Positions 32,915 to 42,922 of a stretch of DNA of 64,000 nt are shown here, piece after piece (positions within the stretch are counted from its first letter, which is position 1; every line of letters starts with the position of its first letter). Position numbers and translations under genes: made by a program. This DNA comes from a virus. Where the stretch lies: positions 1 through 64,000 of the IMG/VR virus record IMGVR_UViG_3300019776_000213; one strand, given 5' to 3'. The notes beneath the pieces were generated by a model. That model saw only the letters and a list, made by a program, of their open reading frames with translations. It made no database searches and was not told the DNA's origin.

Positions 32915-34185
32915 TATTTCACCCTTACATAGCCGAAGTTAGGTCTTGATGGGACATTGCTTAAAGCTGCCAATGGTTGTACAAATGGAGCAGAAGACCC
33001 CGTGTACTCACTCGAAGTGAACCAGTTGTTTGCATATATCATCCTGTTACCAGCCGTACCAGTACCATTCTGAACGAATATCATCCCTGTTCCTGCTGGA
33101 ATACATGCCAAGCCAACATTAGTATTTGGTATGGTATTAGGGATAATTTGCCGAGTAGTAAACTTTTGAAAGTCTGTGGTGTATGCGAACTGGAAGGCAC
33201 TGCCAGTGGTAGCTTGCCCAGTTCCTGTCCCTATAATAAATCTTGTACCGTCAAAATGGATACTAACTTCATTCAAGAATGCAAAACTTGCAGTACTTGT
33301 ACTACTTGAAGCATATAATCCCGAAGGAGTAATATTTGTCCAGCTACCAGTTGCACCCGTAGTAGATGTATAAATCTGTGATGTAGTAGTAGCTACAAAC
33401 ATACCAAGACCTACTGAAAAACTTGTACATATTGCTGGCATAGTCACTGATGTCCAAGCTGTACCTACTGCATTAGTACTCTGCAAAGCAACTGTAGAGC
33501 CTGTGCAAGTTATTAGCCAGCGTGAAGCTCCTAATGATGGTAGGTTAAGAATAATTGGCAAACCTGTTAAAGTTGTTAAGGGAACTGTTTGGGCTGTTAA
33601 AGTAACACCATCGGATGTTGTAGCTATTTGAGTGAAACCAGAATTATATCCTGATACGATAACCGCAGTAGTGCCATCCCAAGCTATTCTTGCCAAGTTA
33701 GCAGTATTCTCTGCCAAAGTTACCGTACCACCAGCAGTAAATGATGTCCCTGTTGTTGAATATGAACATCTAATTGTTGTAGACCCTGAACCTGCTGCAA
33801 GAATGAATCTGGAACCGTTCCAGATAACAGAATAACCATTTAAGCCAGAAAGATTATGTGCTACGGTGCTCCAACTTGCACCACTATTTGTTGATACTAA
33901 CACATTAACAGAATCATTATAACAAAGAACAATAGTACCAGAGCCATTATTAGCACAGCCAGTAATCTTAGCAAATGAGACTGGTAACGTCACTGTGCCA
34001 GCTCCATGCACCATAATTGTTTCAACCCCCGCTGTCAGTGGGTATGTACTAGTAAGTGCAACTACACCACTTCGCAAGAATACACTACCATCTGCACGAT
34101 TAATTGTCGTACCTGAATCTGGAAAATATGTGGCATCACCTATAAGAAATCCACCACCAGACATAAATTGATTAATATTACTCAT
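32914..34185 (-). CDS. Asp-box beta-propeller tail protein
   Basis: 423 residues from ATG 34185. Repeated beta blades with an Asp-box-like turn ('STNSGASW') and looser copies ('TTSDGVTL'). Ser/Thr/Gly-rich, typical of receptor-binding or sugar-binding tail fibres. It is a paralogue of the 43835 protein: 'FLRSGVVALTSTYP' here matches 'YLKTGVVTLAAVYP' there. Located after the tail fibre genes, so it is likely the host-recognition part. Confidence 0.7.
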   Translation of the reverse strand: MSNINQFMSGGGFLIGDATYFPDSGTTINRADGSVFLRSGVVALTSTYPLTAGVETIMVHGAGTVTLPVSFAKITGCANNGSGTIVLCYNDSVNVLVSTNSGASWSTVAHNLSGLNGYSVIWNGSRFILAAGSGSTTIRCSYSTTGTSFTAGGTVTLAENTANLARIAWDGTTAVIVSGYNSGFTQIATTSDGVTLTAQTVPLTTLTGLPIILNLPSLGASRWLITCTGSTVALQSTNAVGTAWTSVTMPAICTSFSVGLGMFVATTTSQIYTSTTGATGSWTNITPSGLYASSSTSTASFAFLNEVSIHFDGTRFIIGTGTGQATTGSAFQFAYTTDFQKFTTRQIIPNTIPNTNVGLACIPAGTGMIFVQNGTGTAGNRMIYANNWFTSSEYTGSSAPFVQPLAALSNVPSRPNFGYVRVK

Positions 34186-34862
34186 ACTAAAGCCCACCCC
34201 CTTGTTCCACCAACATACAACAACTCAAAAGAGATGTTCTTATTTGGCACTAGCATATTTTCTAAAACACCTTCGATTGGAATACCACCAGAAACATTTA
34301 CTGTTAAATTGGCTGCACCGAAGTTCCCATATAAATCTTTGAAAGCAATCTTTGATTGATTCTGTACCAAGAATGTACTTGGCAGTGTAATAACTACTGC
34401 AACTGAAGTTGTATCAATTAGTAGATTATCACCAGCAACTGCTGTATAATTATTATTCACTACAAACCAAGCGGCATTTACTTGCAATAATGTCCAATTT
34501 GTAGGATCATTCTTAGGGTCAGTGGTAGATGAGCTTGATGCAGTAGTTTTGCGATAAGTTTGAAAATTTATCAAGCTGATTGCATTTGAATATTGAGCAT
34601 ACACTTGCCCACTTACCCAAGGAGCTGCATTGGCTGTAGCTACTACAGTATTCTTAGAGTTTACTGCATCTGTAGCTGCTGCTTGAGCTATACTAGCATT
34701 TGTAGCGGTTGTTGCAGAAGCTGTGTTAATTTCTCCTGCCACTGTATTAATTTGTGTTACCATTGGTGGAAGAGCTGCTACAAATGTATCAGATGTTGTT
34801 ACAAATGTAGGAGCATCCATCGTCCTAGCCGGAGCTGGAGGTAGAGCTGTAATTGTTGTCAT
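34182..34862 (-). CDS. Tail fibre protein
   Basis: 226 residues. The N-terminus 'PPAPARTMDAPTFVTTSDTF' is the common opening of phage tail fibre proteins (virion-attachment). An Ala/Thr-rich helical shaft follows and then a beta-rich C-terminal domain. Overlaps both neighbours by 4 nt. Confidence 0.7.
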   Translation of the reverse strand: MTTITALPPAPARTMDAPTFVTTSDTFVAALPPMVTQINTVAGEINTASATTATNASIAQAAATDAVNSKNTVVATANAAPWVSGQVYAQYSNAISLINFQTYRKTTASSSSTTDPKNDPTNWTLLQVNAAWFVVNNNYTAVAGDNLLIDTTSVAVVITLPSTFLVQNQSKIAFKDLYGNFGAANLTVNVSGGIPIEGVLENMLVPNKNISFELLYVGGTRGWALV

Positions 34863-35755
34863 GTAAGTCCTTCAACGTAGAGAGAGCACATAGAATATGT
34901 TGGGTATGGTATTGTTATTGAGAAATCTCTGTAGAACCCATAAATCTTTGTTGCTTCGATGTTATCATCACCGATGTAGTAAATAGGTGTATCCCTGTAC
35001 CCTGTTAATACTCCATGCAATTCATCAATGTAACTATTTGGTAACAAGAAAGTAAATTCACCTTTCTTGCGAAACGTTCTTGGAACAATAGACACATTAC
35101 CAAAAGCATCAACAGTTTTAGTGGAAAAAGAATCTATACCTACTTTTGCTCCAACTTCTGTACTACCCAAATCTTTAAAGTTGCCTAGTAACAATCCACC
35201 AATCTTGGCTGTTCCAGAAGGTGCAGCTACTGTTATAGTGATAGTAGCGTTATTGGTAATTGGTAAATCTGTAAAGCTATCACCAGTATCTCGCTTAATT
35301 GGTTCAAAGAAGTAGCTATACCAATCTGTAATACCAGAATAAGATGTCAAACTTTGAGTTTTATTGTAAACAGTCCCATCCAAGGGGTCGTTCACAAGTA
35401 TAGATATTGAGTTAGCATCAACATTCAAGAATGCAACTGAATTGCACCTTCCTGACATCTGGTATACGTTAACAATTGAAGCTGCATTAGTAGTTTGAGA
35501 CTGGACATATTGATCATGCAACTTCCAACGATTAGTAGCACTTACAAATAACCAATTAACAGTATCTGTAACAGGGTTGTGACCAACATTAGAAGCTGTT
35601 AAGCTTTTGTATATCTTATGTACCCCTGTTGTTACTATTACTTGGTCATTCAGGTTGTAAGTTGTACCAGAGTTGTAGACTGGAAAATCATTCTCTGGTA
35701 CATTTGACGATATTAACGTAGAGTCAGTAATTGTGTACGGTTGTATAAGCTTCAT
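34859..35755 (-). CDS. Tail tip/fibre-associated protein
   Basis: 298 residues, beta-rich. 'YNSGTTYNLNDQVIVTTGVH' resembles a carbohydrate-binding (CBM5/12-like) or fibre adaptor stretch. It follows the tape measure gene, where distal tail proteins are encoded. No exact family. Confidence 0.6.
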   Translation of the reverse strand: MKLIQPYTITDSTLISSNVPENDFPVYNSGTTYNLNDQVIVTTGVHKIYKSLTASNVGHNPVTDTVNWLFVSATNRWKLHDQYVQSQTTNAASIVNVYQMSGRCNSVAFLNVDANSISILVNDPLDGTVYNKTQSLTSYSGITDWYSYFFEPIKRDTGDSFTDLPITNNATITITVAAPSGTAKIGGLLLGNFKDLGSTEVGAKVGIDSFSTKTVDAFGNVSIVPRTFRKKGEFTFLLPNSYIDELHGVLTGYRDTPIYYIGDDNIEATKIYGFYRDFSITIPYPTYSMCSLYVEGLT

Positions 35756-35770
35756 AGTTTCCTTTCACAA

Positions 35771-38700
35771 TTAAGCTGTTGGTAGAGATGTAGTAACCCA
35801 GATACCAGCTCCAAAATCATTTCTGGTAAGTACTTTAGCAGTCTTATCAGTAGAAGTGGCAATAGCTTGTTGCTGTGCATTACTTTCTGTACGCATTTTA
35901 CTTACCTCCTCTTTCAATGATTTTATTTCTGTTATAAGTTCTGCATTATTTTTTCCAGTGTATGCTGCTGGAACAATCTCTTCACCTGCGTGAATCTGTG
36001 CTATCATGTCTTTAGGCACACTGTCTGTACCAACATCAAAGCTTGGTAAAGTTACGCCATAGTTTGTAGAGTAGCCAGTTGCAGTTTGAGCCAAGCTATT
36101 AGCTGTCATCGAGCGAATATAAGCTAATTCTTCTGCTGTTCTTGCATTCTTCTCTGCTAAAGTTAACAATGCTTGAGATAATGAAGGAAGCAATTTAGCA
36201 GCTTCTTGGTCACCCGATCTGGCTTGAGCAGTTGCAATAGCAAACTTTGACTGAGCTTCTGCAAACCCCATCCCAGATGCTTCATCTACTAATCCACGAA
36301 TGCGTTTTACTTCGTCCATGATTGTGTTAGTGATAGACTGCCATGCATCTTTTACAGCTTTAGCAGCCTGAGCAGCTTGGTCAGCGGCTTGTTGTGCAGC
36401 CTGAGCAGCAGCTTGATCTGCTTGAGCTTTTGCAGCAGCCGCAGCTTGTTCATCTTGTAATGCCCAAATACGCTTTTGCAACTCTTGGTTAGAAGGGTCT
36501 AACTTATCAAGCTCGCGTTGACGGAGTTCATCAGTCTTACCTTGCAACTGTAACAACTGAGTCTCTAACCCATAACGTTCATCAGCAGCAGCTTTCAATC
36601 TTGCTGTAGAAGCATCCATTGCAGACTTCTCATCTTGCAAAGCATACAATCTTCTCAATAAGGCTTGTGTACTAGCATCAGCACCTTCAAGTTCTTTGGC
36701 GCGTATCTGTTCTGTTGTCATATCAGACTTCAGAAGTGCATCAATTTGATCTTGAATTCCTTTGTTAGTGGTTGCTAATGCTTCTGCAAGAGCTGTTGCA
36801 CTATTAGCGCTAGAATTACTATAGTCTGCCACTTGTTTGAATGTAGGAGCTAATAGCATCAAAGCTGCATACATTGCTCTACCAGAGTCAGTAGAAAGAT
36901 CAATACCTTGAACTAACTTCTTATAATCGTCAATTGTATTGATATTTGTGATATGATACTGGTCAAATATTTTGGCAACTTGATCCTGTGAAGGTTTAAT
37001 CTTCTCTGCTTCTGATAAGAAGTTTTGAGCAAAATAAGCTGACTGAGAGATGAAAGCCTCTAACCCACCAGATGCTTGTACTAAGGCATCCTTCATCTGC
37101 ACAAGTTGTTCAGTAGTATAATTAACAAACTGAGAAAAAGCCGCATCAGCAGTTTGAAATACTTGCATCATACCAGTGCTGAAAGTTAATCCAAAATTCT
37201 TAACAGCAGCATCAACAGTAGTAACTTCAACAGCTAAACGTGTCAATGTTTCAGCAGCAGATTCATTCTCTTTAGCCAACCCTGCATAAGAGCCAATAAT
37301 AGATGTTGCCATCTTATTACCAATATCTTTAAACATATTTGAGATATTGGTATTAGTTTCATCAGCAGTTTTACCAATTGCAAATGACATTTCATCATTA
37401 CGTTTTGAAATATCGTCAGCATTGATTCCAAGAATCTTAGCATAATCTTGTGTAGACGTTTTTAAAGCTGCATAACTATCGTTCAAAGCTTTCAACAAAG
37501 CTTTATCACTTGTAAGGCTTGCTGTGTCTGTATAACCAACACCATCAGCCATTGCAACAGAGTTTGCTAAGTTATAAGACCATGTACCAGACCGATCACT
37601 TCTGAACATACCACCTTGTTGACTCCAGTTAACATTTCTGTTAATATTTTCAGTACCAAGAGTGCCAGATACATTAGAGCCAGTAATTTGCTTCTCGCCC
37701 ATGCTGAAACCAGATTTCAGTACACTATAAACAGCATAGGCTGCTGCAATGTACGGTACAGCTTGTAACACAGGGGCTAACGCACTACCTATTTGCATAC
37801 CAACTGTTGATCCAAGCCCAGACCCTACACCAGCACCATTAATACCACCGCCAACAGATGCTAAGAAATCTGAGCCAATCTTTGTACCTATGCTACCTAA
37901 TGAGGAACCAATCTGACCTGCAAAGTTAGTACCCAGATTCATAAAACTAGAGAACAAATTTCCAACACCACTAACCATACTAGAACCAGTACTAGCAGCA
38001 TTTACACCAGATGCAGAAGCTGCTAATGGATTCAATAGACTAGCTCCCATAGCAGCAATAGGTTGAATGATCGGACTAAGAACAAGTCTAGCAAACCATT
38101 CTTTCATGTCTTTGATAAGTTTCTTAACAAAGCTTGTACCATTGGAAGATAATGCTTCGTATAAGCCATCACCAATTTTCTTGTTAGCGGCTTGCCAATC
38201 TGCTTCGTACTTTTTAGCAGCTTTATCTGTCTCTGCTTGCTCATTCAGTTGCTGACGGAACTTTACTGTACGTTGCAACTGTTCGATGAGTTGAGCATTT
38301 AATACTAACTCTTTTTCTTTGTTAGCTTGGACTGAAAGTAACTCTTGTTCTTCTAAAGCGTATTGAAGATTAACTTCTTCTTTAGATTTAGCTAACTTGC
38401 CATGATTCTTAATAGCTTGCTCTAATACGTCTGCTTCTTTTGTAGCAGTATCTAAAGCTTTCTCTCTTGAAGAAATATCTTCTTGAGTTGCTTTTAGTTC
38501 ATCTTTCTTGGCATTATAAAGTTTTTCAATAGCAATTGTTTCTTGTGTAGTTGCTATTGCACTTCTAATAATAGCTTCTTCTTGCTTTAATTGAACAAGT
38601 GTTCCTTTTTTAGTTGATTCTGCTCTACGAGAGATATTTACTTCTAACTCTTGTTCAAGCTTAACAAGTTGCTTTTCACCAGCAGTGCGTTTATCATCTA

Positions 38701-41089
38701 AACCAGTTTTACTTATTTGCTCATAAGCTTGTTGAATCTCTTTAAGTGCTGCTAAAGCTTTCTGATCGTAATCAAGAGAAGTTTTCTTGAAAGTATTAGT
38801 CTCAGTATATTTCTCTTTGATCTTTGCAACTGCTTTTTCATAATCTGTTGCACTCAGCTTTGCTTTGTCAAGACCTTCAATTTCATCTTTCATCAAAGCT
38901 GCATCATCAAACTTTAATTTCTTATTAAGCTCTGCACGATATTTAATGGACTCATTTTCTTTATTCTTTAAGTCAATTAATCCTTGTACTGCATTTGCTT
39001 GTGCTACTTGTTGTTCTAAAAATGCTTTATCTGTTTTATTTCTACTGATGCTTAATTCCATAGACTCGATAATAGCGGTCTTACCTTTCTTTTCAAGACC
39101 TTCTCGCATTTTACTTAATTCTTGTTCTCCGGCAATAATAGACTTATTCAATTCCTCTATTCTTGTCTTTTCTTTAGCATATTTTTCTTCACCTGAGTCC
39201 ACGGCTTTAGCTTGATTTACTTTATAAATAGTTTCAAGTTGCTTTGTAAGTTCCCTGTTAACTCTGGCAATATTGCCTACTTCAGTTTCTGCATACTCAG
39301 TAGTTTTCTTAACTGCATCACCACCAGCTATTTTGTAGTCAATCCAAGCTGCCGTTGCATATCCAATCGCACCACCAATAGCAAGTAAAGCTGGAATTAC
39401 TGCTGCTAAAGATAAAGCTGTCAATGCTGTTCCTGCTACCGCTATAGCTGCTGCCAGCGCATCAAAAGCTATAGCTGATTTAACAAGCCACTCTGCTAAA
39501 TTTATTGCAATCATAGAACCTATCAAAATTGATATTGGCTTTAAGTTGTCATAAATAGCTATGAAGGTTTTAATTAATATTTCTGCAATTCTTGGAAGGG
39601 ATTGCTCAATGCTGGTTACTGTTTCTGCCAACTTCTCATTAAGTCCTGTACTCTTAGACATCTCACCAATTGCTTTGTACCAAGCATTTTTAAGACGTTG
39701 CATAGCACCATCAACAGTGAGTGGGAGGCTTTCAAAATCCTGTCTCCACTTAGGAAGGGCATTAGCCATAGCATCAGATAATAACTGAGCACCAATCTTG
39801 CCTTCTGACCCCATTTTCTTCAGGGTTTTAGTAGTATTTTCACCCCACTTACCAGTTCTTCTCAGTTCATCTTCAATAGCTCGAAGAATCATTGGCGCGC
39901 CTTCGGCTACAGCATTAAACTCTTGACCTTGTAGCTTTCCAGAGTTCATAGACTGAGAGAATTGAAGCATAACAGAAGAAGCTTCTTGTGCAGTTGCACC
40001 AGAGAGTTTCAAGGCTAAGCCCATTCCTTCTACCATTCCCATAGTATCTTGAGATGACTTACCAAGCTGTTGCAAAGGAACCGACATCCTTATGTATAAC
40101 TTGGATGCATCTTCAAGTGGAATACGAAGCTTTTGAGCTAAATCATATAATCCAGACTGAGTACGTATAGCTTCTTGAGAAGACCCTGTAGCAATTTTTA
40201 ATTTAGATTGCATCATCTGCCAAGCATCGCCTTGCTCAATGATGCCTTTAGCCATGTTCACACCAATATAAGCGGATGCAGCTACAGCCATAGACTTCAG
40301 AGTATTATTCCAGATGGAACCATGACCATTCATATTCTTAATGGTCTCTGTAGCTTCTTGGTGAGCCTTATTAGCGTCTTTTACTTTTGCTGTATACTGC
40401 TCATAATCTCTCTTCTGCTGGATAAGATTTCTCTTATCTTCTTCTGCTTTCATTGCTTTATTCATAGCAATTGCTTCAGCTTGAGTTCTTGCATAGTCTT
40501 TTGCAGAGGCATTGTAAGAATCCATTTGCTGTTTCTGAGCATTGAGATTTCTTCTATTTTCTTCAGCTATGAGAGCTTTATTCATGGAGATAGCTTCAGC
40601 TTGAACACGAGCATATTCTTTCATAGCTGCGTTATAAGCTTCTTGTTTTTGCTTCTCTGCCAATAAATTTCTTCTAGCTTCTTCTGCTATTAAAGCCTTA
40701 TTTATAGCAAGTGCTTCTTGATGAGCCTTAGTATATTCTTTAGCAGAAGCATTATAAGCATCAATATCTCGCTTTTGTTGCAGAAGGTTCCTTCGGTCTT
40801 CCTCAGCAATGAGTGCCTTATTAATGCTTATTGCTTCAGTATGAGCTTGTACATATTGTTTAACAGCTACGTTGTAAAGTTCTGTGTCACGCTTTTGTTG
40901 AATAATAGCTTGCTTATCGGCATCGTTAATAAGCTTTGTGTTACTAGCAGTATTAGCTGTAGCTATAAAAGACTTAGTTTCTTTATCGACACTCTTAGCT
41001 GCTTCCGCTAAGTCTTTTAAGTCGCCAGTAGCTTTTGTAATACCTTCCGACTTAATTTGAATTGCCAAGCTGGAAATGTCGATTGCCAT
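35771..41089 (-). CDS. Tail tape measure protein
   Basis: 1772 residues, the longest gene in the window. Residues about 68-255 are tandem 40-residue coiled-coil repeats. Then comes a conserved tape-measure N-terminal domain ('LAQKLRIPLEDASKLYIRMS'), hydrophobic segments near 530-590, long coiled coils, Gly/Ala-rich stretches and two C-terminal 'RLYALQDEK / RIWALQDEQ' repeats. By the usual 1.5 A per residue rule the tail would be of the order of 260 nm. It follows the chaperone genes as expected. Confidence 0.93.
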   Translation of the reverse strand: MAIDISSLAIQIKSEGITKATGDLKDLAEAAKSVDKETKSFIATANTASNTKLINDADKQAIIQQKRDTELYNVAVKQYVQAHTEAISINKALIAEEDRRNLLQQKRDIDAYNASAKEYTKAHQEALAINKALIAEEARRNLLAEKQKQEAYNAAMKEYARVQAEAISMNKALIAEENRRNLNAQKQQMDSYNASAKDYARTQAEAIAMNKAMKAEEDKRNLIQQKRDYEQYTAKVKDANKAHQEATETIKNMNGHGSIWNNTLKSMAVAASAYIGVNMAKGIIEQGDAWQMMQSKLKIATGSSQEAIRTQSGLYDLAQKLRIPLEDASKLYIRMSVPLQQLGKSSQDTMGMVEGMGLALKLSGATAQEASSVMLQFSQSMNSGKLQGQEFNAVAEGAPMILRAIEDELRRTGKWGENTTKTLKKMGSEGKIGAQLLSDAMANALPKWRQDFESLPLTVDGAMQRLKNAWYKAIGEMSKSTGLNEKLAETVTSIEQSLPRIAEILIKTFIAIYDNLKPISILIGSMIAINLAEWLVKSAIAFDALAAAIAVAGTALTALSLAAVIPALLAIGGAIGYATAAWIDYKIAGGDAVKKTTEYAETEVGNIARVNRELTKQLETIYKVNQAKAVDSGEEKYAKEKTRIEELNKSIIAGEQELSKMREGLEKKGKTAIIESMELSISRNKTDKAFLEQQVAQANAVQGLIDLKNKENESIKYRAELNKKLKFDDAALMKDEIEGLDKAKLSATDYEKAVAKIKEKYTETNTFKKTSLDYDQKALAALKEIQQAYEQISKTGLDDKRTAGEKQLVKLEQELEVNISRRAESTKKGTLVQLKQEEAIIRSAIATTQETIAIEKLYNAKKDELKATQEDISSREKALDTATKEADVLEQAIKNHGKLAKSKEEVNLQYALEEQELLSVQANKEKELVLNAQLIEQLQRTVKFRQQLNEQAETDKAAKKYEADWQAANKKIGDGLYEALSSNGTSFVKKLIKDMKEWFARLVLSPIIQPIAAMGASLLNPLAASASGVNAASTGSSMVSGVGNLFSSFMNLGTNFAGQIGSSLGSIGTKIGSDFLASVGGGINGAGVGSGLGSTVGMQIGSALAPVLQAVPYIAAAYAVYSVLKSGFSMGEKQITGSNVSGTLGTENINRNVNWSQQGGMFRSDRSGTWSYNLANSVAMADGVGYTDTASLTSDKALLKALNDSYAALKTSTQDYAKILGINADDISKRNDEMSFAIGKTADETNTNISNMFKDIGNKMATSIIGSYAGLAKENESAAETLTRLAVEVTTVDAAVKNFGLTFSTGMMQVFQTADAAFSQFVNYTTEQLVQMKDALVQASGGLEAFISQSAYFAQNFLSEAEKIKPSQDQVAKIFDQYHITNINTIDDYKKLVQGIDLSTDSGRAMYAALMLLAPTFKQVADYSNSSANSATALAEALATTNKGIQDQIDALLKSDMTTEQIRAKELEGADASTQALLRRLYALQDEKSAMDASTARLKAAADERYGLETQLLQLQGKTDELRQRELDKLDPSNQELQKRIWALQDEQAAAAAKAQADQAAAQAAQQAADQAAQAAKAVKDAWQSITNTIMDEVKRIRGLVDEASGMGFAEAQSKFAIATAQARSGDQEAAKLLPSLSQALLTLAEKNARTAEELAYIRSMTANSLAQTATGYSTNYGVTLPSFDVGTDSVPKDMIAQIHAGEEIVPAAYTGKNNAELITEIKSLKEEVSKMRTESNAQQQAIATSTDKTAKVLTRNDFGAGIWVTTSLPTA
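40325..40888 (-). repeat. Tandem 120-bp repeats in the tape measure gene
   Basis: Four full units of 40 codons (residues 68-227) and one partial unit (228 to about 255). Consensus pieces: 'YNASAKEY', 'QAEAI', 'NKALIAEE', 'RRNL', 'QKR'. Units differ by substitutions only, consistent with in-frame duplication that could change tail length. Confidence 0.8.
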
Positions 41090-41101
41090 ATTATTCCTTT
41101 A

Positions 41102-41961
41102 TTAATCTTCTTCGCCAAGCTTATCAAAAAGCTTATTCATTTGTTCTTGTACTTTAAGGCGTTGCTGTTCTTTTTCATCAGCAATAGCTCTTGTGATTGG
41201 GTCAAGTACATTAACTTCTTCATTTGCACTTAATCTCTCATTAACATAAGCCTTGCTCATATTCATTATCTGAGAAACTTCCCACACATCTAATTCTCTT
41301 TGTGTTGCTGTTGTCCAAGCGGTTATCTCGCTCCAAGACAACGGTATTACTCCATTCATATTACTTCCACAAATCCCTGCCTCATAAAACAAAAGAACTA
41401 GATACTCAGCAGTTACTTGTGGTAAATTGAGTTCTAGTTCTTGACCTTCTTTTTGTTTTAATTGTGCGAGCCTACTCTTCTTAGCATCTTTAGGAGTACT
41501 GTGATACCATCCTAATTGACTTGCAAATAGAGTAAGCTCTTGAGACAGGGTTAGAAAAAATTTGAATCGTTTTCTACTGCTGCTTTTACTTGTTCAAACA
41601 ACCAGTAAAAGTCTGGATCAGAATATAACTCAAACAGAGCTTCTGGAGTATTAACATCATTGCCTTCATAGACCATATCAATACGGTCTGTACAAGCAAC
41701 TGCAAAATCAACATCATCTTTGCGAAGTTTTCCTACCGTCAATTCCGGAGGTGCAATCTTCTTTGACAACTTCTGTTGATCAAGAACACTCTTCAAGCGA
41801 CTATCATTGAAGTCGCGGTATTGCTTAGATGCCTTACCAAACAAATAAACATTAACTACTTTACCTTGATCATCTACCAAGTCTTCACCTGTTGTAGGGT
41901 GTTTAATAGCGACAGGTACTGAATTTGTTTTAGCTTTTAATTTTGAGATATCGAATGACAT
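41102..41961 (-). CDS. Tail assembly chaperone, frameshifted (lambda G-T-like) product
   Basis: A -1 shift at A_AAT_TTT joins codons 41961-41557 to the -1 frame 41557-41102, giving about 286 residues. The extension begins 'LTLSQELTLFASQLGWYHST' and ends 'KLFDKLGEED'. Without the shift, the downstream frame lacks a clear start next to the first gene; an ORF from 41392 is only its C-terminal part. Ratio control of the two products is the known mechanism in long-tailed phages. Confidence 0.8.
41551..41961 (-). CDS. Tail assembly chaperone, short (lambda G-like) product
   Basis: 136 residues ending 'VENDSNFF' at TAA 41551-41553. It sits between the tail tube and tape measure genes, the classical chaperone place. 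The last codons contain a slippery sequence that links it to the downstream frame. Confidence 0.75.
   Translation of the reverse strand: MSFDISKLKAKTNSVPVAIKHPTTGEDLVDDQGKVVNVYLFGKASKQYRDFNDSRLKSVLDQQKLSKKIAPPELTVGKLRKDDVDFAVACTDRIDMVYEGNDVNTPEALFELYSDPDFYWLFEQVKAAVENDSNFF
41557..41563 (-). promoter_or_regulatory. Programmed -1 frameshift site
   Basis: On the minus strand the heptamer A_AAT_TTT (X_XXY_YYZ) lies three codons before the zero-frame TAA and is followed by TTC TAA. P-site AAT to AAA and A-site TTT to TTT re-pairing is permitted. Confidence 0.8.
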
Positions 41962-42056
41962 GTTATTTCCTTTATGTTAGAATACCTATCTTTGTAGGTT
42001 ATTTCTATTATTAAAATTAAGAGGGAGAATTAACTCCCTCCATAAGAACTACTTAG

Positions 42057-42509
42057 TTAAGGTGCAGGTACAAATACAATCTTGGAGTCAATTTCCAACT
42101 GGGCAGAACCAGCATGGATACTGTCAGAGTTGCCAATCTTGTCATGCAAGCTCATGATTTTGCATGTAAAATACTTAGTAGAGCCATTTTGATTGATGAT
42201 GCGGAAAGCCCAAGAATCATCAGAAGCTGATGCTGTTGACAATTGAATCTGACCAGCAGAGGTATCAACAATAGCGAAATCCATAGAGATAGAACCTTGA
42301 TCCAAGGAACCACGGAATTTCTTTTTAATACGTGTTGCCAAAGGCAAATGTTCAATTTTATTGTAAGTAGCACCAAAGTCACCAATGGATGTCACTTCAT
42401 CAATGATAACGTAAGTTTTAGCGCTAAAACCAGCAGCATCTTCAGTTGCTACGCCGGATGTTGTTGCAATAGATATACTTGAACCAGCAGAAGAGTTAAT
42501 AGTTGCCAT
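42057..42509 (-). CDS. Major tail tube protein
   Basis: 150 residues. 'TSIGDFGATYNKIEHLPLAT' and 'FRGSLDQGSISMDFAI' fit the gpV/tail-tube fold. It lies directly before the chaperone gene, on the expected side. It forms the stacked rings of the tail. Confidence 0.75.
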   Translation of the reverse strand: MATINSSAGSSISIATTSGVATEDAAGFSAKTYVIIDEVTSIGDFGATYNKIEHLPLATRIKKKFRGSLDQGSISMDFAIVDTSAGQIQLSTASASDDSWAFRIINQNGSTKYFTCKIMSLHDKIGNSDSIHAGSAQLEIDSKIVFVPAP

Positions 42510-42524
42510 TTCTTATTTCCTTTA

Positions 42525-42878
42525 TTATTTAAATACTGTAACTTTTAAACCTGCTGCGCCAGACAATGTTACAGTGCCATTACCTGCCAAGTATGCAGAA
42601 ATCTTATCTAAGTTTACAAACTTGCAAACACCTGCTGCCAGAGTCACTGACAAACCTGCTGACAAATCCATAGTAGTGCCTGTAGCTGGAACAACATAAG
42701 CTGCACTAGGAGCAGAACCTTTGATAACTACTGTCAAGCTACCTGCTGTTTGATTATCCAATTCAACAAACTGATTAGCACCTGATACATAAGTCAGCGT
42801 ATCAGAAGCTGTAGCAACATTTACAGTTGCTGTACCAACACCATTAATAGTGGTGTCTGTAGATGTTAAGACTGCCAT
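42525..42878 (-). CDS. Beta-rich virion protein, unknown
   Basis: 117 residues, Thr/Val/Ala-rich beta strands. Located between the tail terminator and tube genes. It could be a decoration or tail accessory protein; no family recognised. Confidence 0.6.
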   Translation of the reverse strand: MAVLTSTDTTINGVGTATVNVATASDTLTYVSGANQFVELDNQTAGSLTVVIKGSAPSAAYVVPATGTTMDLSAGLSVTLAAGVCKFVNLDKISAYLAGNGTVTLSGAAGLKVTVFK

Positions 42879-42922
42879 TTATATTTCCTTTTAATTAATG
42901 CCTTACGGCTAGAATGGTAAAA

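Noticed and set aside
40208-40666. 152-residue ORF opposite the tape measure gene
   Set aside because: It is the antisense of the tandem repeats and its composition reflects them.
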